Origin: Pedobacter xixiisoli
GTDB lineage: Bacteria; Bacteroidota; Bacteroidia; Sphingobacteriales; Sphingobacteriaceae
NCBI RefSeq assembly: GCF_900215335.1
Contig: NZ_OCMT01000003.1
Coordinates: 434,001 to 498,000, forward strand
Direction of reading: 5' to 3'
DNA: 64,000 bases
The position numbers were made by a program, and so were the translations under genes. Shown here in pieces: positions 26,201-35,707 of the stretch (the stretch's first letter is position 1; every line of letters starts with the position of its first letter). Under the pieces are notes generated by a model. It was given only the letters and a program-made list of their open reading frames with translations, had not been told where the DNA came from and searched no databases.

Positions 26201-26569
26201 TCCAAAGCTTCTGCTGATGCAAGAGACCAAGGAGGTGCGTTAGTAAATGGATACAGAATTCCTGCGAGAGAGTATTACCAAACTGTGGGTGGTGGTTCTT
26301 CGGGTATCGGTTCTATGTATACTTATAGCGCTACGAATGTGCGTTTGGCAGAGCTTTCTTTAGGATATAATATTCCAATAGAAAAATGGACTAAAACGAT
26401 CAAAGGTTTAAATGTATCTATGGTAGGTAGAAACTTATTCTTCCTTTATAACAAAGCGCCTTTTGATCCAGAATTAACTGCGAATACATCAACTTATTAT
26501 CAAGGGATAGATTATTTCATGCAGCCAAGCCTTCGTAACCTAGGTTTTTCTGTAAAGGTTCAGTTTTAA
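23225..26569 (+). CDS. SusC-family TonB-dependent transducer-transporter (N-glycan locus)
   Basis: 1,114 residues. A long N-terminus typical of FecA-like transducers is followed by a signal peptide ending VYSQ, the STN domain (about 50-120), a carboxypeptidase-regulatory-like domain (about 128-203), a TonB box near EVVVTALG, a plug with LYVIDGVPMP and AALYGSSAANGVV, and a barrel ending GFSVKVQF. The STN domain marks it as the sensor for the FecR/sigma pair upstream. It should import N-glycan oligosaccharides with the SusD encoded 16 bp downstream. Size and domain order are normal for the group. Confidence 0.95.
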   Translation: MYKKIHCDGYLLPKKCRHGIIKTMKVTVLLMFAQVFAAVASVYSQDARVSLNINNQPLSTVISTIKEQTSYSFFFDAEEVDVTRKISISGKDIKVKDALEKVLKPVGLETRMSGNHILIIKKEAPAQQKEVRGVVKDDKGLPIGGASVAVKGTSGGALTDANGNFRLLVPSANSVLVISYIGMKTLEMPVGTETVLNITLQSSEIVMQEVVVTALGIKKEARSLSYHVQQLSANEVNRVSDANFVNNLNGKVAGVTINSSSSGVGGSSRVIMRGVKSISGNNNALYVIDGVPMPNLSTTQPEGVFAGAGQTGDGISNINPEDIESISVLSGPSAAALYGSSAANGVVLVTTKKGVQGKLSLNLSNSTTFSSPLILPEFQNTYGQTEQGSYYSWGDKLATPSSYNPSDFFQTGSNVTNSVSLSTGTAQNQTYFSAGTVNAQGIIHNNDYTRLNFSVRNTSKFLDDKMTMDLGFMTSNVKEQNMISQGLYFNPLVAIYLFPAGDDFAKVKSFERYNASRNFQTQFWPYGDQGLSMQNPYWVTERNLFMNDKGRYMANGSVKYEFANWINLSARAKIDKSNDRFEKKYYASTNTLFASDNGYYSLNGTSTRQVYGEALLNINKNFNDNMFGLTANIGASIEDVKHVQDMFGGRLHGVANLFTSANVNRTTSEYGQSGFRRQKNAVFASSQLGYKSMAYLDVTARNDWASTLAGSDVNSFFYPTVGLSGIMTDIFPIKSNALSYLKLRVSYSEVGNEPNVFLTIPTYLLSGRLPNTRTRMPNTDLVPERTKSWEAGANLMLFKSKLKLDATVYKSSTYNQFFEPTLSSSSGFTSVIVNAGQVDNKGIEVSARYSDKFGKLNWTTGVTYSLNRNKIIALLPGWVNPLTQEVISLSEVNKGGTASYRMILKEGGTMGDIYVNTLRTDEHGAIYVHPSDQVVVADANNFVRAGNTNPKYNLAWNNSFDWNGLSLGFLFTGRVGGIVVSNTQAVLDAFGASKASADARDQGGALVNGYRIPAREYYQTVGGGSSGIGSMYTYSATNVRLAELSLGYNIPIEKWTKTIKGLNVSMVGRNLFFLYNKAPFDPELTANTSTYYQGIDYFMQPSLRNLGFSVKVQF

Positions 26570-26585
26570 TATTTTAATAAAAGAA

Positions 26586-28223
26586 ATGATGACAATAGAT
26601 AAAATATTCTCATTGAGGAGAAAGCTATTCCTTTCATGTATTTCACTGGCATTATTTAATTCATCTTGTAGCAAATTTGAAGAATATAATACCAATCAGC
26701 ATGATGCTACGGAATTGATTATGACTTATGATGATCTTAAAACAGGTGCTTTTTTTGCGCAGATGCAAAAGAATGTTGTTTTGTTTAAAGATGGTTCAGG
26801 AGAAGGAAGCAATCAAACGAGTGACTATCAGGTTGCACAGGGGCTTACCAGCGATTTGTATTCGGGATATATTGCGCCAACAGGTACTTGGTACGGAGGT
26901 GTACACAATGGTTCTTATAATTTTATAACAGGCTGGATAGAGAAAACTTTTACTTCCGGATTTGTTGGTGTAATGCCTGCATGGCAGGAAATTGTTAAAA
27001 TAGCAAGAGAACAACAACGCCCACAGGTGGCTGCTTTGGCAACTGTAGTTAAGGTAGAAGCGATGCACCGCGTTGCTGATGCTTATGGACCAATTCCATA
27101 CGTCAATTTTGGAACTGGTACACTAAGAAATAATTACGATGGATTGGAAGAAGTATATACCAAGTTTTTTGCCGAGTTAGACGAGTCTATTGATGTATTG
27201 ACCAACTATGTACAAGGTAATCCTGGGGCTACAATTTTGCCAAAGTACGACGTGGTTTATGCTGGGGATGCAACCAAATGGGTTAAATTTGCTAATTCAC
27301 TCCGCTTACGCTTGGCTATGCGTATAGCTTATGCTAATCCTAGTTTAGCAAAAATAGAAGCTGAAAAGTCTATCAATAACCCTATAGGTGTAATTACCTC
27401 AACAAACGATAGAACCTCTTTAAAGCATTCGATTGACTTGGTGTATTACCATCCTTTATTCGAAATTTCGACTACGTTTAATGCAGGGGAAGCCCGTATG
27501 AGCGCCTCTATGGATGCTTACATGAATGGTTATAATGATCCTCGTTTAGCAGCTTACTTTACTAAAGCTACAGGTGATGGTGGTTATCATGGTGTACGCT
27601 TAGGTATTACTTCTTCTGTTTGGACGAGGTATGTAGATCCAACTAGGATTTCTGGCTTGAACATGAATCAGAGTTCTACCGAAATCGTTTGGATGACTGC
27701 TGCAGAATCCTATTTTCTGAGATCAGAAGGAGCACTTAGAGGATGGTCTATGGGTGGTACAGCTCAAGAACTATACGAAAGAGGAATTAGTACTTCATTT
27801 GAAGAAAATGGTGTAGCTGGGGCAGCTACTTACATTGCTAATGCTACCAATACGCCAAGGGCTTTCACAGATAATGCAGATGGATCTAGTTTTAATGCAA
27901 CGCAACCAAGTACCATTACAGTAGCGTGGAATCCAGCGGCTTCTACTGAGCTTAATCTAGAGCGTATCATCACTCAGAAATGGATTGCTATGTATCCTGA
28001 TGGACCTGAAGGGTGGGCCGAATTTAGACGTACAGGATATCCTAAGTTAATTCCTGTTGTAACCAATAGCAGTAATGGAACCATCAATACAGCTACACAG
28101 GTTCGCCGTATTCCTTTTCCTCAATCAGAGTACAATAACAATCGTGCTGGAGTGCAGGTTGGTGTATCTAAACTTGGTGGACAAGATAACGGCGGTACTA
28201 AATTATGGTGGGACAAGAAATGA
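26586..28223 (+). CDS. SusD-family glycan-binding lipoprotein (SusD-like_2 type)
   Basis: 545 residues with a lipoprotein signal ending SSC near residue 28. It follows the SusD/RagB group often annotated SusD-like_2: FEEYNTNQ after the Cys, then the TPR-like helices (VKVEAMHRVADAYGPIPY) and a C-terminal region with FRRTGYPKLIPV and RRIPFPQSEYNNN. It should form the surface lid of the SusC encoded just before it. The gene end overlaps possible starts of the GH18 gene, consistent with one operon. Confidence 0.93.
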   Translation: MMTIDKIFSLRRKLFLSCISLALFNSSCSKFEEYNTNQHDATELIMTYDDLKTGAFFAQMQKNVVLFKDGSGEGSNQTSDYQVAQGLTSDLYSGYIAPTGTWYGGVHNGSYNFITGWIEKTFTSGFVGVMPAWQEIVKIAREQQRPQVAALATVVKVEAMHRVADAYGPIPYVNFGTGTLRNNYDGLEEVYTKFFAELDESIDVLTNYVQGNPGATILPKYDVVYAGDATKWVKFANSLRLRLAMRIAYANPSLAKIEAEKSINNPIGVITSTNDRTSLKHSIDLVYYHPLFEISTTFNAGEARMSASMDAYMNGYNDPRLAAYFTKATGDGGYHGVRLGITSSVWTRYVDPTRISGLNMNQSSTEIVWMTAAESYFLRSEGALRGWSMGGTAQELYERGISTSFEENGVAGAATYIANATNTPRAFTDNADGSSFNATQPSTITVAWNPAASTELNLERIITQKWIAMYPDGPEGWAEFRRTGYPKLIPVVTNSSNGTINTATQVRRIPFPQSEYNNNRAGVQVGVSKLGGQDNGGTKLWWDKK

Positions 28224-28252
28224 TCGAATATTCAACAATAAATTTGAGTAAG

Positions 28253-29212
28253 ATGAAAAAAACTAAAATTCAAATATTTGGCATGTTGCTGTTCACTTTG
28301 TTTGCTTCGTTGTTATTTACAGGTTGCGATACAGAAGTGGAGGCTTTGCAAGTTCAGAAGTTAAAAACTTACGATGAGCAGTATTATAAAAACTTACGTG
28401 AGTTTAAGAAAAGCAAGCATGAAATCAGTTATGCTTATTATGAGGCGTGGTCTCCGGTAGAAGGTGTTGGCGGTACCAAATATCCCGCATCTTGGGGGGA
28501 GCGTATACTTGGCTTACCTGATAGTCTTGATATCGTAAACCTTTGGATGGGCATCCCAACAAAAGATACTCACCCGCTGGCGTATGAAGATATGAAGATA
28601 TCGCAAGAGAAATTGGGAACACGTTTTGTGATGCACGCAGATGCTTCCCACTACAGACATAAGTTCACCGTAGATGGCGTAAATTATGATATGGGAGGCG
28701 ACGGTAACAACATCAGTGATGCTACCATGGCAGCCTATGCAAAATGGATTATCAACCAAGTGTTGGAGCCAGGTCTTGATGGGGTAGATGTAGACTGGGA
28801 AGGTTGGAATGGACCTAACTTGGTTAGACTGATTAACGAACTTAGTAAAGAGTTTGGGCCTAAAGGAAAAGACCCAAGTAAATTATTGATCGTTGACTTT
28901 TTTAACAGCAATCCGCCAACATCTATCATCCCTTATTGCGACTATTTTGTAAGTCAATCTTACTCTAATCAAACCGGGGGAATATACCATCCGGCTGGTT
29001 TCCCTTATGAAACAATGATTTATTGTGAGACTTTCGGCGTTTTCTACGCCACAGGAGGTAGGTTACTTGATTACGCAAGATGGCAACCCTCAAGTGGTCG
29101 TAAGGGAGGAGCAGGAGTTTTCTTCTTGGGAAGAAATTATTACTCTTCGTCAGGTATACCTTATAACGAGTTCAGAAAGGCTATTCAGATCATGAATCCG
29201 GCGGTACACTAA
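28253..29212 (+). CDS. GH18 endo-beta-N-acetylglucosaminidase-like lipoprotein
   Basis: 319 residues from the ATG at 28253, chosen because a lipoprotein signal (MKKTKIQ to LLFTGC) begins there; starts at 28205 and 28220, the latter overlapping the susD stop as ATGA, would spoil it. The GH18 active site is complete: LDGVDVDWE with the acid Glu183, followed by the YCDYFVSQSYSN barrel region. Its place behind SusD matches surface endoglycosidases of Bacteroides N-glycan loci, which cut between the two core GlcNAc residues and release the glycan from the protein. Specificity for high-mannose or complex glycans cannot be read from here. Confidence 0.9.
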   Translation: MKKTKIQIFGMLLFTLFASLLFTGCDTEVEALQVQKLKTYDEQYYKNLREFKKSKHEISYAYYEAWSPVEGVGGTKYPASWGERILGLPDSLDIVNLWMGIPTKDTHPLAYEDMKISQEKLGTRFVMHADASHYRHKFTVDGVNYDMGGDGNNISDATMAAYAKWIINQVLEPGLDGVDVDWEGWNGPNLVRLINELSKEFGPKGKDPSKLLIVDFFNSNPPTSIIPYCDYFVSQSYSNQTGGIYHPAGFPYETMIYCETFGVFYATGGRLLDYARWQPSSGRKGGAGVFFLGRNYYSSSGIPYNEFRKAIQIMNPAVH

Positions 29213-29261
29213 TGCCAATGCTTACCATTCAAGAATAGATAAACAATTATATTGAATAGAT

Positions 29262-30479
29262 ATGAAAAAGAAATTTAACTTAAAATCGAGCCTATATGTT
29301 GTGTTTAGCTTGTTGCTAATCACAGTGGGGTGTAAGGATTTTGACTATAATAAAAATGTAATCCTCGTAACTGGTACAGATAGTAATCCTGTTACAAGGT
29401 TTGTGGTAGAGAATACCCCATCATCTTATACCGTAACTGCTTCTACAACAGATAAAGTTTCACAAGATGTGACAGTGAATTTTGCGGTTGATAATTCATT
29501 GATAGAAGAGTATAACCGTACGCACCGAACCAGCTATTATGCAATTCCGGCGTCGGCTATACAAATAGATGGATCGCAGGGCGTAATAAAAGCAGGAAGT
29601 GCGGCTTCAACAGGTATTACTGTTAGAGTGGTGTCTACGGCAGATTTTATAGATGGGCGTACTTATGTTATTCCCGTTACGATAAAAAGTATAGAGGGTG
29701 CTAAGATTGATATTTTGGAGCCATCTAGGACTATCTTTTTAAGAGTGTCGAGGGTAATCAATTTCAACTCATTAAACATGAATAACACTAACTTGTATAG
29801 TAATTTCATATTTGAGGATAATAAGGCTGTTAATTTGGCTAATTATACTTATGAAATTAAGTGCTATGTAAATGCTTGGCATACCAGTCCTGAGCCAATT
29901 AGTCGTTTGTGCAGCTTTACAGCTAAAGACGAGTCTAGATCGAACATGCTTAGGTTCGGAGAAATTGGCCAAGATATAAACTCTCTACAATGGGTTAGTC
30001 CGGGTGGAAGTTTAATTTCTGCCAAACGTTTCAATCCAGGTCAGTGGTATACGATTTCTCTAACCTTTGATGGCAAGAAATATGTGATGTATGTTGATGG
30101 TGTAAAAGATGCTGAATTGATAGGTACTACACCTTCTACCTTCCAAAGATTTGAATTAGGAATGTCTTGGGAAAATTATCCATCGAGACAGTACTTTAAC
30201 GGCCGTGTTGCAGAAGCCCGTGTTTGGAACAGAGCTTTGACCGCTAACGAGCTACAATTAGGAATATGTGGTGTAGATCCTAAGTCTACAGGTTTGGTTG
30301 CCTATTGGAAATTCAATGAAGGTACTGGATATATCTTTAAGGATGCTACAGGAAATGGCTACGATATGGATTGGTCTAAAACCGTTAGGGACAATACTGG
30401 AAATGGTACCTTAAACACATTTGATAAGAGAGCTTTTGTGGGTTGGCAATTTGATGGCGTAAATAAATGCAGTCAATAA
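29262..30479 (+). CDS. Surface glycan-binding lipoprotein, DUF1735 plus LamG-like domain
   Basis: 405 residues. Lipoprotein signal ending TVGC; a DUF1735-type immunoglobulin-like domain (about 40-165, with VNFAVDNSLIEEYN); then a concanavalin/LamG-like lectin domain (about 180-370) with FNPGQWYTISLTFDGKKY, YVDG and FNGRVAEARVWNRALT. Such two-domain proteins are surface glycan-binding proteins of sugar loci and feed substrate to the SusCD complex. No catalytic residues are evident. It lies between GH18 and a second protein of the same N-terminal type. Confidence 0.88.
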   Translation: MKKKFNLKSSLYVVFSLLLITVGCKDFDYNKNVILVTGTDSNPVTRFVVENTPSSYTVTASTTDKVSQDVTVNFAVDNSLIEEYNRTHRTSYYAIPASAIQIDGSQGVIKAGSAASTGITVRVVSTADFIDGRTYVIPVTIKSIEGAKIDILEPSRTIFLRVSRVINFNSLNMNNTNLYSNFIFEDNKAVNLANYTYEIKCYVNAWHTSPEPISRLCSFTAKDESRSNMLRFGEIGQDINSLQWVSPGGSLISAKRFNPGQWYTISLTFDGKKYVMYVDGVKDAELIGTTPSTFQRFELGMSWENYPSRQYFNGRVAEARVWNRALTANELQLGICGVDPKSTGLVAYWKFNEGTGYIFKDATGNGYDMDWSKTVRDNTGNGTLNTFDKRAFVGWQFDGVNKCSQ

Positions 30480-30491
30480 ATTAAAATTAGT

Positions 30492-31520
30492 ATGATGAAC
30501 AAACATATTTCAATAAACATCAGGTTTATAATAGTTTCATTTCTTACTGTCAGTGCAGCTGTATTTCAATCATGTAGCAAAAAGGAAACTTACGACGTTA
30601 CAGGAGATACTGAAACTAGGATCTTTATTAATTCTGAGGGGCGCAGTTCACTGGCCAACCTCAAAAATAGTTTTACTTATGCCATACAGCATACGGTAGA
30701 AGGTTCTACCAGTAATGCCGATATTCAGGCTAAGTTTCCTGTTTTATCTACCAAACCGGTAAGTAGTACCGTTACGGTAAATGCGGAAATTGACAATTCT
30801 TTAGTAACAGCTTATAACGCGGCTAACAATGTTTCTTATGAGAAATTGCCAAATGGTTTTGCTACGCTTACCAAGACATCGGTTACTATAGAACAAGGTA
30901 GTAGCATTTCATCAGATCAGATATTGGTTTCAGTTGATCCTTCTAAATTTGCGCAGTTGACTGCTCCTGCTTATCTTATTCCTATCAAGTTGTCGTCTAT
31001 ATCAAGTAGCTCGGCGAAAATTAGCACAAATTATCAGACAGCATATATTGTGATTAATACTAAAGAGGTAATTGTTAAGCCTAACGTAGCTGCAACTGGA
31101 ATGTTTGGAGCCCTTGTTACCAATTATTCGGCATGGGGAATTACAGCCAGTGCCACACCTAATACAGGAGTTGCAACACAAATGTTTGATAATAGTACAA
31201 CAACTCGTTGGGGTTTTGCGACACATCCTTTAACAATTACTGCTGACATGATGGAGACCAAGACTATTGGCGGATTAAGGTTGTTCGCTTATCGTGCTGC
31301 AACAGGCTTTCTATTCAGTAATGTTATAGTATCTGTTAGTAACGATGGCGTAAATTATACTGAATTGGGTACAGCAACCAACTCGACAATGGTTAATGCT
31401 TCAGGTTACCAATACATTGGTCTTTATAAAACTGTTCAGGCCAGATATATCCGCTTGGCATTAACTTGGACATCTACAAGTCAGCGAGGAATTTCTGAAT
31501 TGGGTGTTTACGTACAGTAG
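30492..31520 (+). CDS. Surface glycan-binding lipoprotein, DUF1735 plus F5/8-type (CBM32-like) domain
   Basis: 342 residues. Lipoprotein signal ending QSC; a DUF1735-like domain (about 35-190, with VNAEIDNSLVTAYNAAN); a C-terminal discoidin/F5-8 type C fold (about 200-340) with FDNSTTTRWGF, ISVSNDGVNY-like VSVSNDGVNYTELG and ARYIRLALTW. CBM32 domains often bind galactose or GlcNAc, fitting an N-glycan target. Gap to the preceding gene is 12 bp, and a long hairpin 50 bp downstream ends this part of the locus. Confidence 0.88.
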   Translation: MMNKHISINIRFIIVSFLTVSAAVFQSCSKKETYDVTGDTETRIFINSEGRSSLANLKNSFTYAIQHTVEGSTSNADIQAKFPVLSTKPVSSTVTVNAEIDNSLVTAYNAANNVSYEKLPNGFATLTKTSVTIEQGSSISSDQILVSVDPSKFAQLTAPAYLIPIKLSSISSSSAKISTNYQTAYIVINTKEVIVKPNVAATGMFGALVTNYSAWGITASATPNTGVATQMFDNSTTTRWGFATHPLTITADMMETKTIGGLRLFAYRAATGFLFSNVIVSVSNDGVNYTELGTATNSTMVNASGYQYIGLYKTVQARYIRLALTWTSTSQRGISELGVYVQ

Positions 31521-31570
31521 CCAATAAGAATTGATGTATTTAAGAATTTAGTTACACCAAATTCTTTCTG

Positions 31571-31654
31571 AGAGGCTGTCTCAAAAGCCATAAAAAGATC
31601 CTGAATTAAATTCAGATTGGCATTTATAAAATTTTGAGACAGCCTCTTTTTTTT
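31571..31654 (+). terminator. Long inverted repeat with T-run between the two halves of the N-glycan locus
   Basis: 16-bp perfect arms, AGAGGCTGTCTCAAAA (31571-31586) and TTTTGAGACAGCCTCT (31632-31647), are followed by eight T. The loop holds a second palindrome, CTGAATT-A-AATTCAG. It can terminate the susCD transcript. The size and arms also resemble a small non-autonomous transposon (MITE), which I cannot exclude. The rest of the spacer to 31856 must contain the promoter of the GH35 operon, not identifiable by consensus. Confidence 0.7.
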
Positions 31655-31856
31655 GTAGCACCACGATATAAAGAAATCAATGCATATTCAATTTGTTGTT
31701 GACGACAACTATCCTGAATTGTCTTTTTGTTAATCTTTATCAAGTGAAACTTAAAGAGAATAGAACGAGAGTGTCTATATAACAATCAGAATTTACCTCA
31801 CATCATCTTAGTGGGTTTGGGATGATAAGGAAGCATAAATAACCAAAAAATAATCA

Positions 31857-33755
31857 ATGAGCAGGAAGTTAATTCTTAAAATTACTCTTATATCTATATT
31901 TCTGACTAGTTTTTCTATTACAGGTTACGCTCAGAAAAAACATACTTTCGAGATCAAAGACGGACATTTTTTATACGACAGCAAGCCTGTTCAACTCATT
32001 TCGGGAGAAATGCATTATCCCCGTATTCCTCATCAATACTGGCGTCACAGGTTTAAGATGTTAAAGGCGATGGGATTAAACACTGTTGCGACCTACGTAT
32101 TCTGGAATGCACATGAAACCGAAAGTGGCCAATGGGATTTTTCAGAAGATAAAAACCTACGTCGTTACATTGAAATTGCTGGCGAAGAAGGGCTGCATGT
32201 GATCCTTCGTCCAGGACCTTATGCCTGTGCCGAATGGGAGTTTGGTGGCTATCCGTGGTGGCTGCAAAAGGTAGATCAACTCGAACTTCGTAGTGATAAT
32301 GCAGCATTCTTAGCTGCTACAAAGAATTACCTCAAGCGTTTATATCAAGAAATTGGTGATCTACAAATTACAAAAGGTGGACCGATTGTAATGGTGCAGG
32401 TAGAGAATGAATTTGGTTCTTACGCATCTCAGCGAAAAGATATTCCGTTAGAGCAACATCGAAAATATAACCAAAAAATAAAAGATCAATTGGTTGAAGT
32501 CGGGTTTGATGTTCCTTTTTTTACTTCTGATGGAACTTGGTTATTTGATGGAGGAGCTATTGATGGCGTGCTGCCAACGGCAAATGGAGAGGGAAATATC
32601 ACCAACCTAAAAAAAGCAGTTGATCAATATCATAATGGTAAAGGACCATACATGGTTGCCGAGTTTTATCCTGGTTGGTTAGCGCATTGGGCAGAGCCTC
32701 ATCCAGCCATAGATGCGTCTATCATTGCTCGTAAAACAGAAGAATATCTACAAAATGAGGTGTCTTTTAATTTATATATGGCTCATGGAGGAACAAACTT
32801 TGCCTTTACAAGTGGCGCCAATTACGATAAGAAGCATGGCATTCAGCCTGATCTTACCAGTTACGATTATGATGCCCCTATTAGTGAAGCTGGTTGGGTA
32901 ACACCCAAGTTTGATTCCTTGCGTAACGTCATTAAAAAGTATGCTAAATACAGTATTCCATCTGTTCCTGCACCTCATAAAGTAATTGAAATACCAGCTG
33001 TTAAATTAACTAAAGTAGCAGATGTTTTAAATGTTCTGGCAAAGCAGAAAGCTGTTCAGCACAATAAGCCACTTACTTTCGAACAACTGAATCAGGGATA
33101 TGGCTATGTACTATATTCTCGAAAGTTCAACCAACCCATTTCTGGGGAATTAAATGTTCCAGGTTTACGTGATTATGCCGTTGTATATGTTAACGGAGAA
33201 AAGGTAGGCGAGCTGAATAGGTATTACAACCAATACTCCATTACTGTAGATATTCCATTTAATTCTACACTTGAAATTTTAGTGGAAAATATGGGAAGAA
33301 TTAATTATGGAGCTGAAATAGTTCATAATACTAAAGGAATTATACGGCCTGTCACTATTAATAACATAGCGCTAGAGGGTAACTGGGAAATGTACAAATT
33401 ACCAATGGAGCAATCTCCTGTTTTGGATAATCTTTCAAAATCTGATGTTTATAACGTAGGAGAGACCAAGGCTAAAGCATTACAAGGAAGACCAGCTTTT
33501 TATGAAGGTGCTTTTACTCTTTCTGAAGTAGGAGATACTTTTCTTAATATGGAAGATTGGGGCAAAGGGATTGTTTTTGTGAACGGGAAAAACTTAGGTC
33601 GTTACTGGCAAGTTGGACCTCAGCAAACTTTGTTTGTACCAGGGGTATGGCTCAAAAAGGGCGAAAACAAGATTGTCGTTTTCGAACAGATCAATGATAA
33701 ATTGAAAACAGTTGTCGGTAGTACCAAAGTTCCGGTTTTAAACAAGTTGAAATAA
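31857..33755 (+). CDS. GH35 beta-galactosidase
   Basis: 632 residues with a signal peptide ending GYAQ. GH35 hallmarks: ISGEMHYPRIP at the start of the barrel, LRPGPYACAEWEFGGYPWWL, the acid/base in VENEFGSY (Glu185) and the nucleophile in VAEFYPGW (Glu269). C-terminal jelly-roll domains finish with GKNLGRYWQVGPQQTLFVP. It removes terminal beta-linked galactose, here probably from antennae of complex N-glycans in the periplasm. It is the first gene of the enzyme operon; the fucosidase gene follows after 17 bp. Confidence 0.94.
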   Translation: MSRKLILKITLISIFLTSFSITGYAQKKHTFEIKDGHFLYDSKPVQLISGEMHYPRIPHQYWRHRFKMLKAMGLNTVATYVFWNAHETESGQWDFSEDKNLRRYIEIAGEEGLHVILRPGPYACAEWEFGGYPWWLQKVDQLELRSDNAAFLAATKNYLKRLYQEIGDLQITKGGPIVMVQVENEFGSYASQRKDIPLEQHRKYNQKIKDQLVEVGFDVPFFTSDGTWLFDGGAIDGVLPTANGEGNITNLKKAVDQYHNGKGPYMVAEFYPGWLAHWAEPHPAIDASIIARKTEEYLQNEVSFNLYMAHGGTNFAFTSGANYDKKHGIQPDLTSYDYDAPISEAGWVTPKFDSLRNVIKKYAKYSIPSVPAPHKVIEIPAVKLTKVADVLNVLAKQKAVQHNKPLTFEQLNQGYGYVLYSRKFNQPISGELNVPGLRDYAVVYVNGEKVGELNRYYNQYSITVDIPFNSTLEILVENMGRINYGAEIVHNTKGIIRPVTINNIALEGNWEMYKLPMEQSPVLDNLSKSDVYNVGETKAKALQGRPAFYEGAFTLSEVGDTFLNMEDWGKGIVFVNGKNLGRYWQVGPQQTLFVPGVWLKKGENKIVVFEQINDKLKTVVGSTKVPVLNKLK

Positions 33756-33772
33756 AATATAGCATAAGTATT

Positions 33773-35662
33773 ATGAATAATAAGAATGTATGCCTGTTTA
33801 GCTTGGCACTACTTACAGCTGTGTTTTTTTCATGTAAGAACATAGGCTCGGTAGCTCCTCCTCAAACGTATGGCGCTATTCCTTCTAAACCTCAATTGGA
33901 GTGGCAGAAGATGGAGTATTACATGTTTGTCCATTTCGGTCCAAATACTTTTACAGATATGGAATGGGGAAATGGAAAAGAAGACCCAAAAATTTTCAAC
34001 CCTTCTGCATTGGATTGCCGTCAATGGGCAGCTACAGCAAAAGCTGCGGGAATGAAAGGAATTATTATCACCGCTAAGCACCATGATGGCTTCTGCCTTT
34101 GGCCAAGTAAATACAGTACACATACGGTTAAAGAAAGCCCTTGGAAAAATGGTAAGGGCGATGTGCTGAAAGAACTTTCGGCGGCTTGTAAAGAATATGG
34201 TCTTAAATTTGGCGTGTACCTTTCACCTTGGGATCGTAATCATCCAGCTTACGGTACACCAGAATACAACCAGATTTTTGCAAATACTTTATCAGAAGTA
34301 TTGTCTAATTATGGAGATGTGTTTGAGGTTTGGTTTGATGGTGCCAACGGAGAGGGGCCTAATGGCAAACGACAAGAATACGACTGGGACTTGTTTAGAA
34401 GTACAGTGTATAAACATCAACCCAATGCAGTTATATTTAGTGATGTTGGTCCTGGTTGTCGTTGGATAGGAAATGAAGCAGGCTTTGCAGGCGAAACCAA
34501 TTGGTCGCGATTGAACGTTAAGGGCTTTGCTCCCGGTCATTCTCCTGCCTTAGATACTTTAAATTCGGGGAATAGATATGGTGCAGCTTGGGTGCCAGGA
34601 GAGACGGATGTTTCTGTCCGTCCGGGATGGTTTTACAGCAAAACCACAGATGAGAAGGTAAAATCTTTAGATGATTTATTAGGAATTTACTTTGCTTCGG
34701 TTGGCCGTAATTCTAACCTGTTGCTTAACGTTCCAGCAGATAGGAGAGGGTTGATTCATAAAAATGATTCACTTCGTTTAATGGAGGTGAAACAGGCTTT
34801 AGATCAATCTTTCGATAAGAATTTGGCGGCGGATAAAAAAGCAGCTTCAAAAACCGTAAGAGGAAACAGCGAAAAGTATGCTGTAGCAAATTTGTTGGAT
34901 GGTGATTACGATTCTTATTGGGCAACAGATGATGATGTACTTACCGCTGCTGTGGAAATAGATTTAGGTAGCAGAGTGGATGTGAATACAGTAGTATTGC
35001 AAGAGTATATCCCTTTGGGGCAGCGTGTTGCCCGTTTTAATATAGAGGTATGGAACGCTAACAAAAATTTATGGGAACAGGTAACTGAAGCAAGCACTAT
35101 TGGCTACAAGCGTATCATCAGATTTAAAACTCGTAGAACCAATAAATTAAGATTAAACATATTGGAGTCTTTGGCATGCCCAGTACTCAATAATGTTGGC
35201 GTATATCATTTGCCAGAAGCGTATTTGCCTAAAGAAGCAAAGCAACAAGTTGTAAGCGAAAAAGGAGATTTACCTGTTGATCAATGGAAAGTTCTGTCTC
35301 CTTCTACTGCTAATATTTCTGAAATTATAGATGGAAAGGCGGCTGCGATAGCTTTAGCTTTTAAAGCTCCTATTGTTATTGATTTGGGTGAAGAAAGCAA
35401 TTTTAAAGGCTTCTTTTATGTGCCAGAAGCTAAGGTAGCTGCGGCTAATATAGCTCGTTATAATTTTATGGTGAGTAGCGATGGTAAAAATTGGAAAGCA
35501 TTGAAGAGCAATGCCATGTTCGATAATATCCGTAATAATCCCATTAGGCAAAATCAATTTTTTGAAGATCCTGTAAAAGGGCGTTACATCAAATTGGAAC
35601 CATTGGAGTTGGCTCATTCTTCAGATAAATATCTCATTGCAGAGATTGGACTTTTAAAGTAG
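33773..35662 (+). CDS. GH29 alpha-L-fucosidase lipoprotein with F5/8-type domain
   Basis: 629 residues. Lipoprotein signal ending FFSC; a GH29 barrel with the FVHFGPNTF and TAKHHDGFCLWPSK signatures; nucleophile in VWFDGA (Asp189). One discoidin-like F5/8 type C domain follows the barrel (about 355-480, NLLDGDYDSYWATDD), and another appears near the end (RYNFMVSSDGKNW). GH29 enzymes release alpha-1,2, 1,3, 1,4 or 1,6-linked fucose; the acid/base residue is not fixed by motif, so linkage is open. Fits removal of Lewis or core fucose from N-glycans. Confidence 0.93.
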   Translation: MNNKNVCLFSLALLTAVFFSCKNIGSVAPPQTYGAIPSKPQLEWQKMEYYMFVHFGPNTFTDMEWGNGKEDPKIFNPSALDCRQWAATAKAAGMKGIIITAKHHDGFCLWPSKYSTHTVKESPWKNGKGDVLKELSAACKEYGLKFGVYLSPWDRNHPAYGTPEYNQIFANTLSEVLSNYGDVFEVWFDGANGEGPNGKRQEYDWDLFRSTVYKHQPNAVIFSDVGPGCRWIGNEAGFAGETNWSRLNVKGFAPGHSPALDTLNSGNRYGAAWVPGETDVSVRPGWFYSKTTDEKVKSLDDLLGIYFASVGRNSNLLLNVPADRRGLIHKNDSLRLMEVKQALDQSFDKNLAADKKAASKTVRGNSEKYAVANLLDGDYDSYWATDDDVLTAAVEIDLGSRVDVNTVVLQEYIPLGQRVARFNIEVWNANKNLWEQVTEASTIGYKRIIRFKTRRTNKLRLNILESLACPVLNNVGVYHLPEAYLPKEAKQQVVSEKGDLPVDQWKVLSPSTANISEIIDGKAAAIALAFKAPIVIDLGEESNFKGFFYVPEAKVAAANIARYNFMVSSDGKNWKALKSNAMFDNIRNNPIRQNQFFEDPVKGRYIKLEPLELAHSSDKYLIAEIGLLK

Positions 35663-35707
35663 TTAATTTTTAAATAAAGCGTCGTTAAAAGAATAATTGT
35701 AGAAGTA

